From Psychrobacter submarinus (GTDB lineage: Bacteria; Pseudomonadota; Gammaproteobacteria; Pseudomonadales; Moraxellaceae), in contig NZ_CAJHBQ010000002.1 in the NCBI RefSeq assembly GCF_904846685.1, positions 496,001-560,000 on the forward strand: a DNA stretch of 64,000 bases, read 5' to 3'. The position numbers and the translations under genes were made by a program. Each line of letters opens with the position of its first letter. Within the stretch, counting starts at the first letter, position 1. The notes below the pieces were generated by a model that did not search any database, was not told the DNA's origin, and worked only from the letters and a program-made list of their open reading frames with translations. Shown piece after piece: positions 18,813-28,177 of the stretch.

Positions 18813-19928
18813 ATGACGAATTCAAACTCTTCTGATACAGATAGCAGCGTTGATAGTAGTATTAACGAACATCGTGTCAACGCTAGTCACAGCATGGCTA
18901 GTGACGACACTACTAATCATGACGCGGTGAATACTGCTACTACTAAAAAACAAGTGCAGTATCCGACTTCAGACTGGCAGAAATTCGGTGAGCATCATTG
19001 GACACCCTCAGATCTGAGTAAAGATCTGTATCAAACAATGATAGATATTGGCGATGGTATCGAGCTTTGCGTCGAAGCTGGCGGCAACCCTGATAATCCG
19101 CCACTGCTAATGATCATGGGCTTAGGCTCACAAATGATCTTTTGGCCCAATAGCTTTATAAAAAGGCTCATTGACGCCGGCTTCTTTGTGATACGTTTTG
19201 ATAATCGGGATATTGGGCTGTCCTCGAAAGTGCAGATTGATGGGTTACCACGCGTCAATCAGCTAAAGATGATGTTTCGTCTGCAGGCAGGTCTGTCCAA
19301 TAAAAGTGAGCAAGTCGCTTATAAGCTTACCGATATGGCAGAGGATACTGTGCGTTTGATTAAGGTTTTAAACCTTGGGCGTACGCACCTGATAGGCGCT
19401 TCTATGGGCGGTATGATTGCCCAAATTGTCGCCGCGCGTTATCCAAGCTTAGTTGATCGTATGGCTTTGATGTTTACTACAAACAATCGCGCCTTTTTGC
19501 GGCCACCGAAACCCAAACAATTATATACCTTAATCAATCGTCCTGAGAGTCACTCTGAGCGCGATATCGTCCGTCATAGTGTTTGGTTTATTAAGACGGT
19601 TGGTACGCCTGGGCATATAGATATTCGGGCAGTACGTGAAGTGGCAGAGCTGCGCTATCAGCGTAGCTTTCACCCGCTAGGCACGCTGCAGCAGCTCAAT
19701 GCTATTTTGGCGTCTGGCTCCATTGCGCGATTTAGTAAAAAAGTAAAAGCGCCGACTATCGTTATGCATGGTAGCGCCGATGGGCTCTTGCCTGCATCGC
19801 AAGGCAAAGTAGTGGCTAAGACTATCCCTAATGCCAAATTTTATCTCATCGATGGTATGGGTCATGACATTCCAGCTTACTATCAGCCTTATATGGTTGA
19901 TCTGATTCGTAATCATCTTTTAGGGTAA
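18813..19928 (+). CDS. Alpha/beta hydrolase
   Basis: Predicted soluble hydrolase of 371 residues. The first ~45 residues are Ser/Asp/Asn-rich and probably disordered. The alpha/beta fold follows: an oxyanion segment LLMIMGLGSQ, FVIRFDNRDIGLS, and the nucleophile elbow GASMGGM with Ser197. An Asp near GSADGLLP and a His in GMGHDIP complete a plausible catalytic triad. It resembles esterases and epoxide-hydrolase-like proteins; the substrate cannot be told. It lies 51 bases after the rubredoxin gene with its own AGGA site and may share that transcript. Confidence 0.85.
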   Translation: MTNSNSSDTDSSVDSSINEHRVNASHSMASDDTTNHDAVNTATTKKQVQYPTSDWQKFGEHHWTPSDLSKDLYQTMIDIGDGIELCVEAGGNPDNPPLLMIMGLGSQMIFWPNSFIKRLIDAGFFVIRFDNRDIGLSSKVQIDGLPRVNQLKMMFRLQAGLSNKSEQVAYKLTDMAEDTVRLIKVLNLGRTHLIGASMGGMIAQIVAARYPSLVDRMALMFTTNNRAFLRPPKPKQLYTLINRPESHSERDIVRHSVWFIKTVGTPGHIDIRAVREVAELRYQRSFHPLGTLQQLNAILASGSIARFSKKVKAPTIVMHGSADGLLPASQGKVVAKTIPNAKFYLIDGMGHDIPAYYQPYMVDLIRNHLLG

Positions 19929-19980
19929 CTCATATTGCTAACGGCCTAGTTTTTTAACAAAAAAAGCGGCGTATTACCTA

Positions 19981-20283
19981 GGGCGTGTTGAACATTCGAC
20001 CATGGCACTGACAGCGACTATTTTTTAGGCGATTTGCAGATAAAAATGGTAAGTTTAGTCGTTCTAAGCGTCTATTTTTATCAATAAAGCGGCAAAAAAG
20101 AGTCCTGTCCCTATTGTTGTAGTTAGGGCTGATGCTAAAATCGTCCTAGTCGTTGCGACTGTTTAAATAAAATCAGCTAGCCAATGCAATAAGCATTACC
20201 TGCAATTTTAACGACGACTAGAACACAGCTTTGATTAACTAGTAGCGATCAGCAGTGCGCATTTGTGAATGTTCAACACGCCC
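19981..20283. mobile_element. MITE-like element, copy 1 (303 bp)
   Basis: The 303-bp block starts GGGCGTGTTGAACATTC and ends with its complement, and is flanked by TA on both sides. It encodes no protein. A second copy of 265 bp lies inverted at 63614-63878; the two share long nearly identical stretches and differ mainly in one central section. Terminal inverted repeats, the TA flanks and lack of coding fit a small non-autonomous transposable element. The parent transposase is not in this window. It sits between two convergent genes. Confidence 0.85.
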
Positions 20284-20341
20284 TAATAATGCGCCGCTTT
20301 ACTCATTTAATCTTGCTCATTTCTACTTTGGGGACTATTCA

Positions 20342-21331
20342 TCAATCACAGCCAACATTGGTGCCTGCTTTATCAATACACATCTTATCGCCATTTTGCA
20401 GACTGCCAATCCAAGCTTTTCCTTGCTTAAAGACAAAAGAAGGCGCTTCTCGATAGCTGCCACTGCTCGCTACGCCCTCCTCCTCAAAACGAAAAGGAAT
20501 CACCAGCTCCCCGCCTAAATTGACAAAACCCCATTTACCGTCGATACGCACGCCTGCTAGACCTTCAGAAAAAGGACGCACGGCATCAAACGAATAGGTA
20601 ATCATAGTAATATTACGATCATCGACAAAGCCCCATTTACCATCGCGCTGATCGGCTTGCAAAGTAGTAAATGATGCGCGGTTAACAGCCGCAGTATCGT
20701 TATTTGTGTCGTTAGCATTATTTTTAGCACTGACAGGACTGGGGTCTGAAATAGTATTACCATTTTTATCGAGCCAGCTGATGGCTTGACCTTTACGCAC
20801 CCGCGCTTTACCGCCCTTATAATTATCGATATCGCTGATAGAGGCAGAAAACGGCACTATGATGTTGTTCGCTGTATCTATAACGCCATATTTACCGCCT
20901 TTTTTGACCACGATGCGTCCATCTGTCGCCGCGCGCGCCCAGCCAGATGATTCACCCAACTTATCATAAATCAGTGGCACCACTTCGCGTCCTTTCATAT
21001 TCACATAACCAACCTTATTACTGCGCTCAACAGGTATCAATCCGCCCGCTAGCTTGTCGGCGTCTACCTGCTGATAGCGCGACAAATCAACGACCCGCTT
21101 ACCTTGCTTGTTGATTAAAGCAACTGGCGCACCAAAATCTTTAATCGCTAAAAAATAACGACTGTTAGCAGTGCAAGAGACGTTTTTGTAATAGCTTTTG
21201 GGTAGCTTACAGCTCGCCGCTTGTGCGCTTGGCATAACAAGCATTAGGCCAGCCGACATCAGCATTCCTGTAGCGAGGTACCGACCGGTCAGTGCAGATA
21301 GCGTATTGGGCGTAGATCTAAGTAGTGACAT
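20342..21331 (-). CDS. Exported WG-repeat protein
   Basis: Protein of 329 residues with a likely Sec signal peptide: a positively charged start, a hydrophobic stretch (GMLMSAGLMLVM) and a PSAQA-A cleavage site near residue 39. The rest has several WG-type beta repeats (GKWGFVDDRNI, GKWGFVNLGGELVIPF, GKYGVIDTANNIIVPF, KVGYVNMKGREVVP). These repeats have no proven general function, so none is assigned. Two Cys occur soon after the cleavage site and two near the C-terminus, which suggests disulfides in the periplasm. It is a single gene. Confidence 0.82.
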   Translation of the reverse strand: MSLLRSTPNTLSALTGRYLATGMLMSAGLMLVMPSAQAASCKLPKSYYKNVSCTANSRYFLAIKDFGAPVALINKQGKRVVDLSRYQQVDADKLAGGLIPVERSNKVGYVNMKGREVVPLIYDKLGESSGWARAATDGRIVVKKGGKYGVIDTANNIIVPFSASISDIDNYKGGKARVRKGQAISWLDKNGNTISDPSPVSAKNNANDTNNDTAAVNRASFTTLQADQRDGKWGFVDDRNITMITYSFDAVRPFSEGLAGVRIDGKWGFVNLGGELVIPFRFEEEGVASSGSYREAPSFVFKQGKAWIGSLQNGDKMCIDKAGTNVGCD

Positions 21332-21627
21332 AGATAATGTATATACCAGTAAGTTATTAACAAAAATTTGAATAGCGTTTTTGATTGCTCATAAGGCCGA
21401 AAACTCATCAAAGGCTTGTTTATTATAAACTGCTAGACCCACAAATAGCGAATAAGGAGTCGGCTATACAAAATTATCGTTATGCCATTTAGATTTTCAA
21501 TCAAAAGGTATACACTTGTGCTCTTTTTTAGGCTTATATTTTTGTAAGCGCAAAGTCAGTGCAATATCATAGTCGTTTGTAAATCAATCAGACCCATAAG
21601 CAGGTCAATAAGTCAGAGGGGAGCTTT

Positions 21628-22557
21628 ATGTCCAATACCAACACGCGTACTGCTACCATTGGCTTGGTCATAGGTTGTATTATTTTTGGTTTAGGTAGCC
21701 TTATTGTCGCCCATGTCGATGTCGGAGGCTGGGCGATGTCATTTTGGCGTCTGGCTATCTCAGGGATCGTTTTTGCAGTATTAGCCAAGATAGCCGGACA
21801 ACGCTTGCCACGCTCGAGACCCGCTATTTTTTATGGGTTATTGTCAGGCGCGTTTTTGGGCTTGGACTTAGCGCTTTGGCATGAGAGTATCTATGCAGTC
21901 GGCCCTGGTATCTCAACGCTGCTTAATAGTTTGCAGATTTTCTTTTTGGCGGCGATTGGGTTTTTGTACTTCAATGAGCGCCAGTCTATTTTGCAATTGA
22001 TTAGTTTATGTTTAGCGATGCTAGGCGTCGCTATGATAGGTAGTCCAGAGTTTGCACAAAATTCTGCGGCGACTTGGGGTTTTATCACTGGTATCGTCTC
22101 AGGCGGTATGCTAGCCGCTTCGATGACATTTATTCGTAAGACCCACGATACCGAGCCGACTCCTATACTGGTACTAATGCAGCTGGTCAGTATTGGCGGA
22201 GTACTGGCGATGATAGTCCCGATGCTTATACTAGATAAAGGTAATATTATTCCCAGCACTTTGTCAGAGGTGGGCTGGATACTGGTCTATGGCGCTGTAA
22301 TGCAGTGCTTAGCTTGGGGCTTGATTGCCTACTCTATTCCTAAGCTGTCGCTGGCTTTGACCGGATTATTACTGTTGTCTGAGCCGGTTGCCGCTTTGCT
22401 TATTGACTATACTTGGCTAGATAAGCCCATTAATGCTTTGCAATGGATCGGCGCACTATTGACGATGTTGGCTATTTATTTGGGCTCACTAAAGCCCAAA
22501 CCTCGAGCGCTACGCCGCTATCGGTTTTTTGCGCGGTTTTATAATAAGAAGTATTAG
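21628..22557 (+). CDS. EamA/DMT family transporter
   Basis: Inner-membrane transporter of 309 residues with two EamA repeats of about five helices each. Characteristic pieces are GWAMSFWRLAISGIVFAVL, LLSGAFLGLDLALWHESI, STLLNSLQIFFLA and, in the second half, LLLLSEPVAALLIDY. Substrates in this family range from amino acids to drugs, so none is proposed. GAGGGGAG lies just before the ATG. It converges with the permease gene across a shared terminator. Confidence 0.85.
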   Translation: MSNTNTRTATIGLVIGCIIFGLGSLIVAHVDVGGWAMSFWRLAISGIVFAVLAKIAGQRLPRSRPAIFYGLLSGAFLGLDLALWHESIYAVGPGISTLLNSLQIFFLAAIGFLYFNERQSILQLISLCLAMLGVAMIGSPEFAQNSAATWGFITGIVSGGMLAASMTFIRKTHDTEPTPILVLMQLVSIGGVLAMIVPMLILDKGNIIPSTLSEVGWILVYGAVMQCLAWGLIAYSIPKLSLALTGLLLLSEPVAALLIDYTWLDKPINALQWIGALLTMLAIYLGSLKPKPRALRRYRFFARFYNKKY

Positions 22558-22570
22558 CCTAAAAAAAAGA

Positions 22571-22597
22571 GCGAGCCTGATAACAGACTCGCCTTTT
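22571..22597. terminator. Terminator between convergent transporter genes
   Basis: GCGAGCCTG and CAGACTCGC form a 9-pair stem with one mismatch around ATAA. An A-run lies on the left and CTTTTTAT on the right, so it can act in both directions. Confidence 0.85.
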
Positions 22598-22632
22598 TAT
22601 TCTCAATGCTAAAAGCTCTTAAAGATATAAGA

Positions 22633-24033
22633 TCAGTTTTTTTGACGATTAAATAAAGCGTTGAGTACGATGGCTGCTAAAGTGGCGGTACCTATACCGC
22701 CCAAATCGAAACTACCGAGCATGAGACTGAAATTACCTGTCCCCATAATGACGGTCACAGCAGCAATAACAAGATTGCTGTTTTTAGTGAAGTCAATATT
22801 GTTATCCATCCAAATCTTCAAGCCTGCAATAGTAATCAAACCAAATACGACGATAGAGGCACCGCCTAATAATGCAGCTGGAATGGTCTGAATAATCGCG
22901 CCAAACTTAGGCGACATGCCTAGCATCACTGCGACTACCCCAGCAATGACAAATATCGTGGTGCTATAGACTTTAGTGACTGCCATAACGCCAATATTCT
23001 CAGCATACGTGGTCACTCCAGTACCGCCAAAGCCGGCCGAGAATGTGGTTGCTAAGCCATCAGCAAGAAATGCCCGGCCCATATAAGGCGTCACTCGCGC
23101 TTTGGTCATGCCCTCCACCGCTTTAAAATGACCCAAGTTTTCGGCGACTAAAATAAAAGCCACCGGTGCAATCAAGACAATAGCGCTCATCTCAAAGCGC
23201 GGCGTATGAATGCTAGGCAGACCAAACCATGAGGCTGCAGCGACAGTCGTAAAATCAATCGGTGTGCCGTAGCCCATCACGTTAGTAACGATGTAATAGA
23301 TGACATAAGATAAAATCAGGCCAACTAGTAATAGTAGGCGGCGCAGCATACCGCGCGTAAATACCGCCACGCCACTAATGAGCAGTACTGTCAATGCTGC
23401 CATCCAAGCGTCAAACTGATTGGCCGAGACGCCTTGAATAGTGACTGGCGCTAAATTTAGACCGATAATCATCACGATAGCGCCGGTGACGATAGGCGGC
23501 ATCAAGCTCTCTATCCAGCCCGTACCGGTCTTCATCACCAGTAAGCCTACGAGCGCATAAATGATACCGCAGGCCATGATACCGCCCAAGGCCACATCCA
23601 AACCGCTATTGAAACCGGTGCCTGCGTAAGCGGTTACTGCTATGACAGGACCAATAAAAGCGAAGCTTGAGCCCAAATAGCTCGGCATCCGGCCACCGGT
23701 AATCACAAAGAACATGATGGTACAGATGCCTGACATCAAGATAGCTAGATTGGCGTCAAACCCCATTAATAAAGGTGCCAATACTGTCGCGCCAAACATC
23801 GCAAAAGTATGCTGAATACCTAGCAAAATGCTCTTTGATGGTGACAAATATTCATTGATTCCTACTGGGTTACGATCTAAGTCGCCTTGGAACGGACGCC
23901 AAGTGGGAAACCATTTGCCATTATCGAAGTCTGGATGATGCGGTATCGTCATAGCATTAGTCTCAATACCTGCAGCCTCTAGTGCATTATGTTCCGATGA
24001 GGTTTGCGTCGGTTGTTCTGAAGGGGGTGTCAT
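22633..24033 (-). CDS. Nucleobase:cation symporter (uracil/xanthine permease family)
   Basis: Inner-membrane permease of 466 residues in the NCS2 (UraA/RutG) family, with many hydrophobic helices. The family's signature is present in GFGGTGVTTYAENIGVMAVT (helix 10 region) and in VAENLGHFKAVEGMT. The hydrophilic N-terminal ~45 residues precede NPVGINEYLSPSKSILLGIQH. The sequence looks closer to pyrimidine (UraA/RutG) than to purine carriers, but the substrate is inferred. The gene is divergent from sdaA. Confidence 0.88.
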   Translation of the reverse strand: MTPPSEQPTQTSSEHNALEAAGIETNAMTIPHHPDFDNGKWFPTWRPFQGDLDRNPVGINEYLSPSKSILLGIQHTFAMFGATVLAPLLMGFDANLAILMSGICTIMFFVITGGRMPSYLGSSFAFIGPVIAVTAYAGTGFNSGLDVALGGIMACGIIYALVGLLVMKTGTGWIESLMPPIVTGAIVMIIGLNLAPVTIQGVSANQFDAWMAALTVLLISGVAVFTRGMLRRLLLLVGLILSYVIYYIVTNVMGYGTPIDFTTVAAASWFGLPSIHTPRFEMSAIVLIAPVAFILVAENLGHFKAVEGMTKARVTPYMGRAFLADGLATTFSAGFGGTGVTTYAENIGVMAVTKVYSTTIFVIAGVVAVMLGMSPKFGAIIQTIPAALLGGASIVVFGLITIAGLKIWMDNNIDFTKNSNLVIAAVTVIMGTGNFSLMLGSFDLGGIGTATLAAIVLNALFNRQKN

Positions 24034-24127
24034 GCGCGTTTCCTATTTGACCCAACTGCGTTGATTTACTTAAAAAGAAAGATATGGCTTCATTATTGAA
24101 AGGTGTTAAGCCCTGTTGACTAGTCAT

Positions 24128-24149
24128 ATTAATGATAAATGACATTAAT
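24128..24149. promoter_or_regulatory. Possible operator (inverted repeat)
   Basis: ATTAATG and CATTAAT are exact complements separated by 8 bases, 95 bases upstream of the permease start on the minus strand. The shape fits a dimeric repressor site. No regulator is identified; an AT-rich chance palindrome is possible. Confidence 0.3.
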
Positions 24150-24245
24150 AATAATTAGTTAAACATCGATAGCGAAAGTCTTGCTTTTTTTCGTTAGTCA
24201 CGTCGATTGATATATGTTCTACTGAGTTGATAATTGGACGCTTTT

Positions 24246-24279
24246 GGCTTAGAGTTTAGACTCTAAGCCGTTTATTTTA
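24246..24279 (+). terminator. Orphan terminator-like hairpin before sdaA
   Basis: GGCTTAGAGT (24246-24255) pairs perfectly with ACTCTAAGCC (24260-24269) around TTAG, followed by GTTTATTTTA. The T-rich side is on the plus strand, where no gene precedes it. It may end a small RNA or act in a long sdaA leader. Confidence 0.5.
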
Positions 24280-24436
24280 TTACAGGATGTTACAGCTGTG
24301 TTAGTGCTCAGCATAATAACGGAATTTTATAGCAAAAAAAAGCGCTTATTAGACCCTTTGATATACTGTCTGATTTTCGAGCACTCCCTTATGAAATGGA
24401 TATTCTGAGACAACAACCCTCAAGTTGTATCCTTGT

Positions 24437-24478
24437 CTATATTCAAGTATCTATGTTCAAGTATCTATGTTCAAAGCA
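24437..24478. repeat. 14-bp tandem repeat, three copies
   Basis: The unit CTATGTTCAAGTAT occurs three times in a row; the first differs at one base and the third diverges at its end. It lies about 100 bases before the sdaA start. Confidence 0.8.
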
Positions 24479-24580
24479 GCATAATTCTTAATCCTTAAGC
24501 AACCTAATATGTGCCTGTCAAATAGACGCTGTCTACTGACAAGCTATCGGCTTTATATTTAACCTTTAGAGTATTTACTT

Positions 24581-26014
24581 ATGATTAGTGTTTTTGATTT
24601 ATTTAAAATTGGTGTCGGCCCTTCAAGCTCACATACTGTGGGCCCTATGGTAGCCGCTAATTTATTTTTATCCGCACTGCGTAAACAGACTAAGCTTGAC
24701 ACAATAAAAAGTATTGAAATCGATCTTTTTGGCTCTTTAGCCGCTACCGGCAAAGGACACGCGACTGATACCGCTATCTTGCTTGGGTTGCTCGGTCATG
24801 CTCCTAGCACCATAGACACCCGGCTTACCAGCCAATATCTGCTACCTATATTTTCAGATAAGACCCTTAATATCGCAGGCGAGCATGAGATTGCTTTTGA
24901 TGTAGATCATCATATTCACTGGTATAGTGATACGGTGCTGCCTTATCATCCCAACGCGATGACAATTAGTGCGCGCTTAGCTGACGATAGCCGCTACCAA
25001 CAAACCTACTATTCCGTCGGGGGCGGTTTTGTAATCAATGAAGAGGACGCCACCAACCCTGATGACGATCATGCGACGCCGACGATAGAAGAGCTCCCCT
25101 ATCCGTTCAATAGCGCCTCAGAGTTACTTGAGCGCTGCCAAAAGAACGGCTTGAGTATCAGTGAGTTGGTGCTAGCGAACGAGTGCCATTATCGTGATAA
25201 AGAGGAGGTTCTTGCATACTTAGACTCTATATGGGACTCAATGCAAGACTGCGTAGCCAGAGGCTATCAAAGTAGTGGTATTTTGCCTGGAGGTCTCGAT
25301 GTCAAACGCCGAGCCCAAGCCCTATATTTACAGCTGTGCGCTGAAAAAGACCGCCCTAGTGCCAAAACAGATAAACTCGCGGCGATGGATTGGATCGATT
25401 TATACGCTTTAGCCGTCAACGAAGAGAACGCTAATGGCGGTAATGTCGTGACCGCTCCGACTAACGGCGCAGCAGGTATTATCCCAGCTGTCATGCATTA
25501 CTACCGTGATTTTCTATCTAGCTATAGCTTGGATGGCGCGCGCAAGTTTTTACTCAATGCCACAGCTATTGGAAGCCTTATTAAACAAAACGCTTCTATC
25601 TCAGGCGCTGAAGTCGGCTGCCAAGGCGAAGTTGGCTCTGCTTGCGCGATGGCGGCATCAGCTTTGGCCGAGATATTAGGCGGCGATCCTGCCAAATGCC
25701 TCAATGCTGCTGAGATCGGTATTGAGCATAACCTAGGTCTGACTTGCGACCCTATTGGCGGCCTTGTGCAAGTGCCTTGTATCGAGCGCAATGCTATGGG
25801 CGCGGTAAAGGCGGTGAATGCGGCGCGCCTTGCCTGCCGCGGCGATGGTCAGCACTTCGTCTCTTTTGACAAAGTGGTTGAGACCATGAAACAAACTGGC
25901 GCTGACATGCTTGAGAGCTATAAAGAGACTTCGCGTGCAGGGCTTGCTGTGATTGCAAATAACCGAATTCCCACAGCCAGCCACGGGGTCAGTGTTAAAT
26001 ACAGTCAGTGCTAA
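24581..26014 (+). CDS. sdaA: L-serine ammonia-lyase (iron-sulfur type)
   Basis: Deaminates L-serine to pyruvate and ammonia using a [4Fe-4S] cluster. The 477-residue single chain joins both domains. The N-terminal beta domain opens with FDLFKIGVGPSSSHTVGPM; the alpha domain carries NVVTAPTNGAAGIIPAV and the three cluster cysteines Cys347 (VGCQGE), Cys355 (SACAM) and Cys389 (LTCDPIGG). The length is normal for the one-chain enzyme (about 455). It is a single-gene unit with a strong terminator after it. It removes serine, the same substrate used by the serine acetyltransferase at 8 kb. Confidence 0.96.
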   Translation: MISVFDLFKIGVGPSSSHTVGPMVAANLFLSALRKQTKLDTIKSIEIDLFGSLAATGKGHATDTAILLGLLGHAPSTIDTRLTSQYLLPIFSDKTLNIAGEHEIAFDVDHHIHWYSDTVLPYHPNAMTISARLADDSRYQQTYYSVGGGFVINEEDATNPDDDHATPTIEELPYPFNSASELLERCQKNGLSISELVLANECHYRDKEEVLAYLDSIWDSMQDCVARGYQSSGILPGGLDVKRRAQALYLQLCAEKDRPSAKTDKLAAMDWIDLYALAVNEENANGGNVVTAPTNGAAGIIPAVMHYYRDFLSSYSLDGARKFLLNATAIGSLIKQNASISGAEVGCQGEVGSACAMAASALAEILGGDPAKCLNAAEIGIEHNLGLTCDPIGGLVQVPCIERNAMGAVKAVNAARLACRGDGQHFVSFDKVVETMKQTGADMLESYKETSRAGLAVIANNRIPTASHGVSVKYSQC

Positions 26015-26095
26015 TTATAGTTAATGCTAAGTATGCTTAATGCTAATGACAGCTAATGATAAAGCCTTAGCTACGCTGACAAAATAATGACCATA

Positions 26096-26125
26096 AAAAA
26101 GCCTCTAAATAATTAGAGGCTTTTT
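26096..26125. terminator. Bidirectional terminator sdaA / lipoprotein
   Basis: GCCTCTAA (26101-26108) and TTAGAGGC (26113-26120) form a perfect stem with an ATAA loop, with A5 before and T5 after it. It lies between convergent genes and can serve both. Confidence 0.92.
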
Positions 26126-26175
26126 ACATTTAATCACGATAAGTTTAGATATGAGTTTTAGTCACCTATCAAAGC

Positions 26176-26574
26176 TTACTCAGCGTTTTTTGAGATAACT
26201 TCGTTTAGATACCATACTGGCTTAACCACACCAGCAGCTTCGTCAGCGACCGCTTCTTGGCGGACGTCTAACATATAGCGGTATCCTGGCTCATAAGTGA
26301 AACCTTGGATGTTACCATTAAATGAAGTGAAGTTTCTTTGATGCGCTTGACGGAATTGCAAGCACTCAGACTTAATCACTTCACCTGTGTTTGCAGTGAC
26401 ATCACAAACCGCTTTAGTAGGGGCAATCTCAATCTTTAAGTTAGGAATATTAACTACTTTAACATTCTGCGCTTCACCTTCGACAACCATAGTACGTTCG
26501 TCATTAAGGTCCATGGTAGAACAACCGGCTAAGGCGAAAGTAGTTGCGAATGCTGCTATTGCTAATTTTTTCAT
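26176..26574 (-). CDS. Lipoprotein, DUF4377-like
   Basis: Outer-surface or periplasmic lipoprotein of 132 residues. The signal peptide ends in a lipobox LAGC with Cys18 as the lipid-bearing residue, followed by STMDLNDERT. The C-terminal half has the segment GFTYEPGYRYMLDVRQE, typical of DUF4377 domains, which are often found in stress-related lipoproteins such as HslJ relatives. Two further Cys (CDVTANTG and ECLQFRQ) may form a disulfide. No function is assigned. The Asp after the serine residues does not sit at +2, so export to the outer membrane is likely. Confidence 0.8.
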   Translation of the reverse strand: MKKLAIAAFATTFALAGCSTMDLNDERTMVVEGEAQNVKVVNIPNLKIEIAPTKAVCDVTANTGEVIKSECLQFRQAHQRNFTSFNGNIQGFTYEPGYRYMLDVRQEAVADEAAGVVKPVWYLNEVISKNAE

Positions 26575-26860
26575 GAATAAATCCTCAATTGATATAAATT
26601 ATGGATAGTTAATAAGTTAACAGCTGTTGATAACACCTATCGATGATAAAAACCAATAGTCTATAAATAGCGCTTAATATAATTTAAGCTTCGTTCACAG
26701 CTTCGTTAATTTAGTAACTTATATTGATTATAGTTTTTCAAATCAAAATAATTATAGAGCGAGCACCCATTCTAGCACTATGACTCCTTTGTAACTTAAC
26801 GTCAAAGTTTGCAACTTTTGTCAATGAACCATTAAACCTGTTAAAAGGTTCTAAATTAAG

Positions 26861-28096
26861 TTAACTGCGGTAATCAGCGTTGATCTTGACGTAATCGTAC
26901 GATAAGTCGCAAGTGTAGACCGTATCACTTGCTGTTCCGCGCGCCAAATCGATACCGATAGTAATCTCTGGACGACTCATGACTTTATCCCCATCAGCCT
27001 CCTTATAGTCCGGTGCAACGCCGCCGTTTTGACAAATCATCACTTCATCTAGATACACATCGACCTGTTCAGTATCTAAATCTGGGACGCCAGCGTAGCC
27101 GACAGCCGCTAATATACGTCCCCAGTTGGCATCACTGGCAAAAAACGCGGTTTTTACCAGTGGTGAGTGCGCCACTGCATAAGCGACATCGCAGCACTCC
27201 TCAGTAGTATTACCGCCGGTTACTTTAACCGTCATAAACTTAGTCGCCCCTTCTCCGTCACGGACGATCAATTGTGCTAAGCGTACAAACACCTCAGTCA
27301 GTGCAGTAAATAGCGGCTGATAATGAGGATGCTCTGGGCTATCAATCACATCGAGACTCGCCTTGCCTGTCGCTATGAGCACGCAGCAATCATTAGTAGA
27401 AGTGTCGCCATCTACAGTGATACGATTAAAAGATTGCTCATTAATTGCGCTTAGCATCTCTTGTAATAGATCAGCACTGATATTAGCGTCAGTGGCGACA
27501 TAGCCAAGCATCGTCGCCATGTTTGGTCGTATCATGCCCGAGCCTTTAGAGATACCAGTGATGTGATAAGTACTTTTTTTATCACCCTGAGCTATTTCCA
27601 CTTTTTGACTGGCAAGCTTCGGCAAAGTATCAGTCGTGCGAATACCGTTGGCAGCAGCGAGCCAGCTATCAGGCGCTAGCTGAGCCAAGGCTTCATCTAA
27701 ACCTTTGATGACGGCATCGCTATTTAACGGCTCACCGATGACGCCTGTAGAGAACGGCAACACGCTCTCAGTGTCGACCCCTGCCCTAGTAGCAACAGCG
27801 GCACAGATATCGCTCGCGCGGCGCTTGCCATCGCTGCCTGTTCCGGCGTTGGCATTGCCAGTATTCGTCACTAGATAACGCGGACTGGCCTGTGCAAAGT
27901 GCTCGCGAAGTACTCTGACGGGAGCGGCGCAAAAGGCGTTTTTAGTAGTGACCACCGCGACACTTGCGCCTTTGGCAATCTCAATGAGGACTAAATCATC
28001 ACGGTCTTTGTAGCGCACGCCAGCTGCGGTAGCGCTAAGAGTGATGCCATCGATAGGGTATATTGTGTCAGGTACTGCCGTATCTCCAACAGCCAT
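26861..28096 (-). CDS. argJ: Glutamate N-acetyltransferase / N-acetylglutamate synthase
   Basis: Recycles the acetyl group between N-acetylornithine and glutamate in arginine synthesis, and may also use acetyl-CoA. The 411-residue proenzyme has the self-cleavage site KGSGMIRPNMATML, where Thr195 becomes the N-terminal nucleophile of the second subunit. Other family segments are VTNTGNANAGTG, FSTGVIGEPL, FNRITVDGDTSTND and FFASDANWGRIL. A 17-bp duplication (28110-28143) lies just upstream, between argJ and xthA, which point in the same direction. Confidence 0.96.
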   Translation of the reverse strand: MAVGDTAVPDTIYPIDGITLSATAAGVRYKDRDDLVLIEIAKGASVAVVTTKNAFCAAPVRVLREHFAQASPRYLVTNTGNANAGTGSDGKRRASDICAAVATRAGVDTESVLPFSTGVIGEPLNSDAVIKGLDEALAQLAPDSWLAAANGIRTTDTLPKLASQKVEIAQGDKKSTYHITGISKGSGMIRPNMATMLGYVATDANISADLLQEMLSAINEQSFNRITVDGDTSTNDCCVLIATGKASLDVIDSPEHPHYQPLFTALTEVFVRLAQLIVRDGEGATKFMTVKVTGGNTTEECCDVAYAVAHSPLVKTAFFASDANWGRILAAVGYAGVPDLDTEQVDVYLDEVMICQNGGVAPDYKEADGDKVMSRPEITIGIDLARGTASDTVYTCDLSYDYVKINADYRS

Positions 28097-28109
28097 AATG
28101 CTTCCTCTA

Positions 28110-28143
28110 TAAGTATGAATTAGGGATAAGTATGAATTAGGGT
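28110..28143. repeat. 17-bp tandem duplication upstream of argJ
   Basis: TAAGTATGAATTAGGGA is repeated once head to tail with only the last base changed. It lies 14 bases upstream of the argJ start and near the 3' end of xthA. Confidence 0.85.
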
Positions 28144-28177
28144 AAACGCGCTTACTAAAGCTGGTAAAAATCAGCCT

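Larger units (their letters stand above)
24034..24580. other. Divergent gap permease / sdaA
   Basis: A 547-base divergent region without a gene. It contains a 7-bp inverted repeat ATTAATG/CATTAAT (24128-24149), a terminator-like hairpin (24246-24279) and a 14-bp tandem repeat (24437-24478). Promoters of both flanking genes must lie here, but I could not place them with confidence. Confidence 0.5.

Noticed and set aside
20255..20518. Plus-strand open frames at the end of MITE copy 1
   Set aside because: They start in the inverted repeat and run antisense through the WG-repeat gene.
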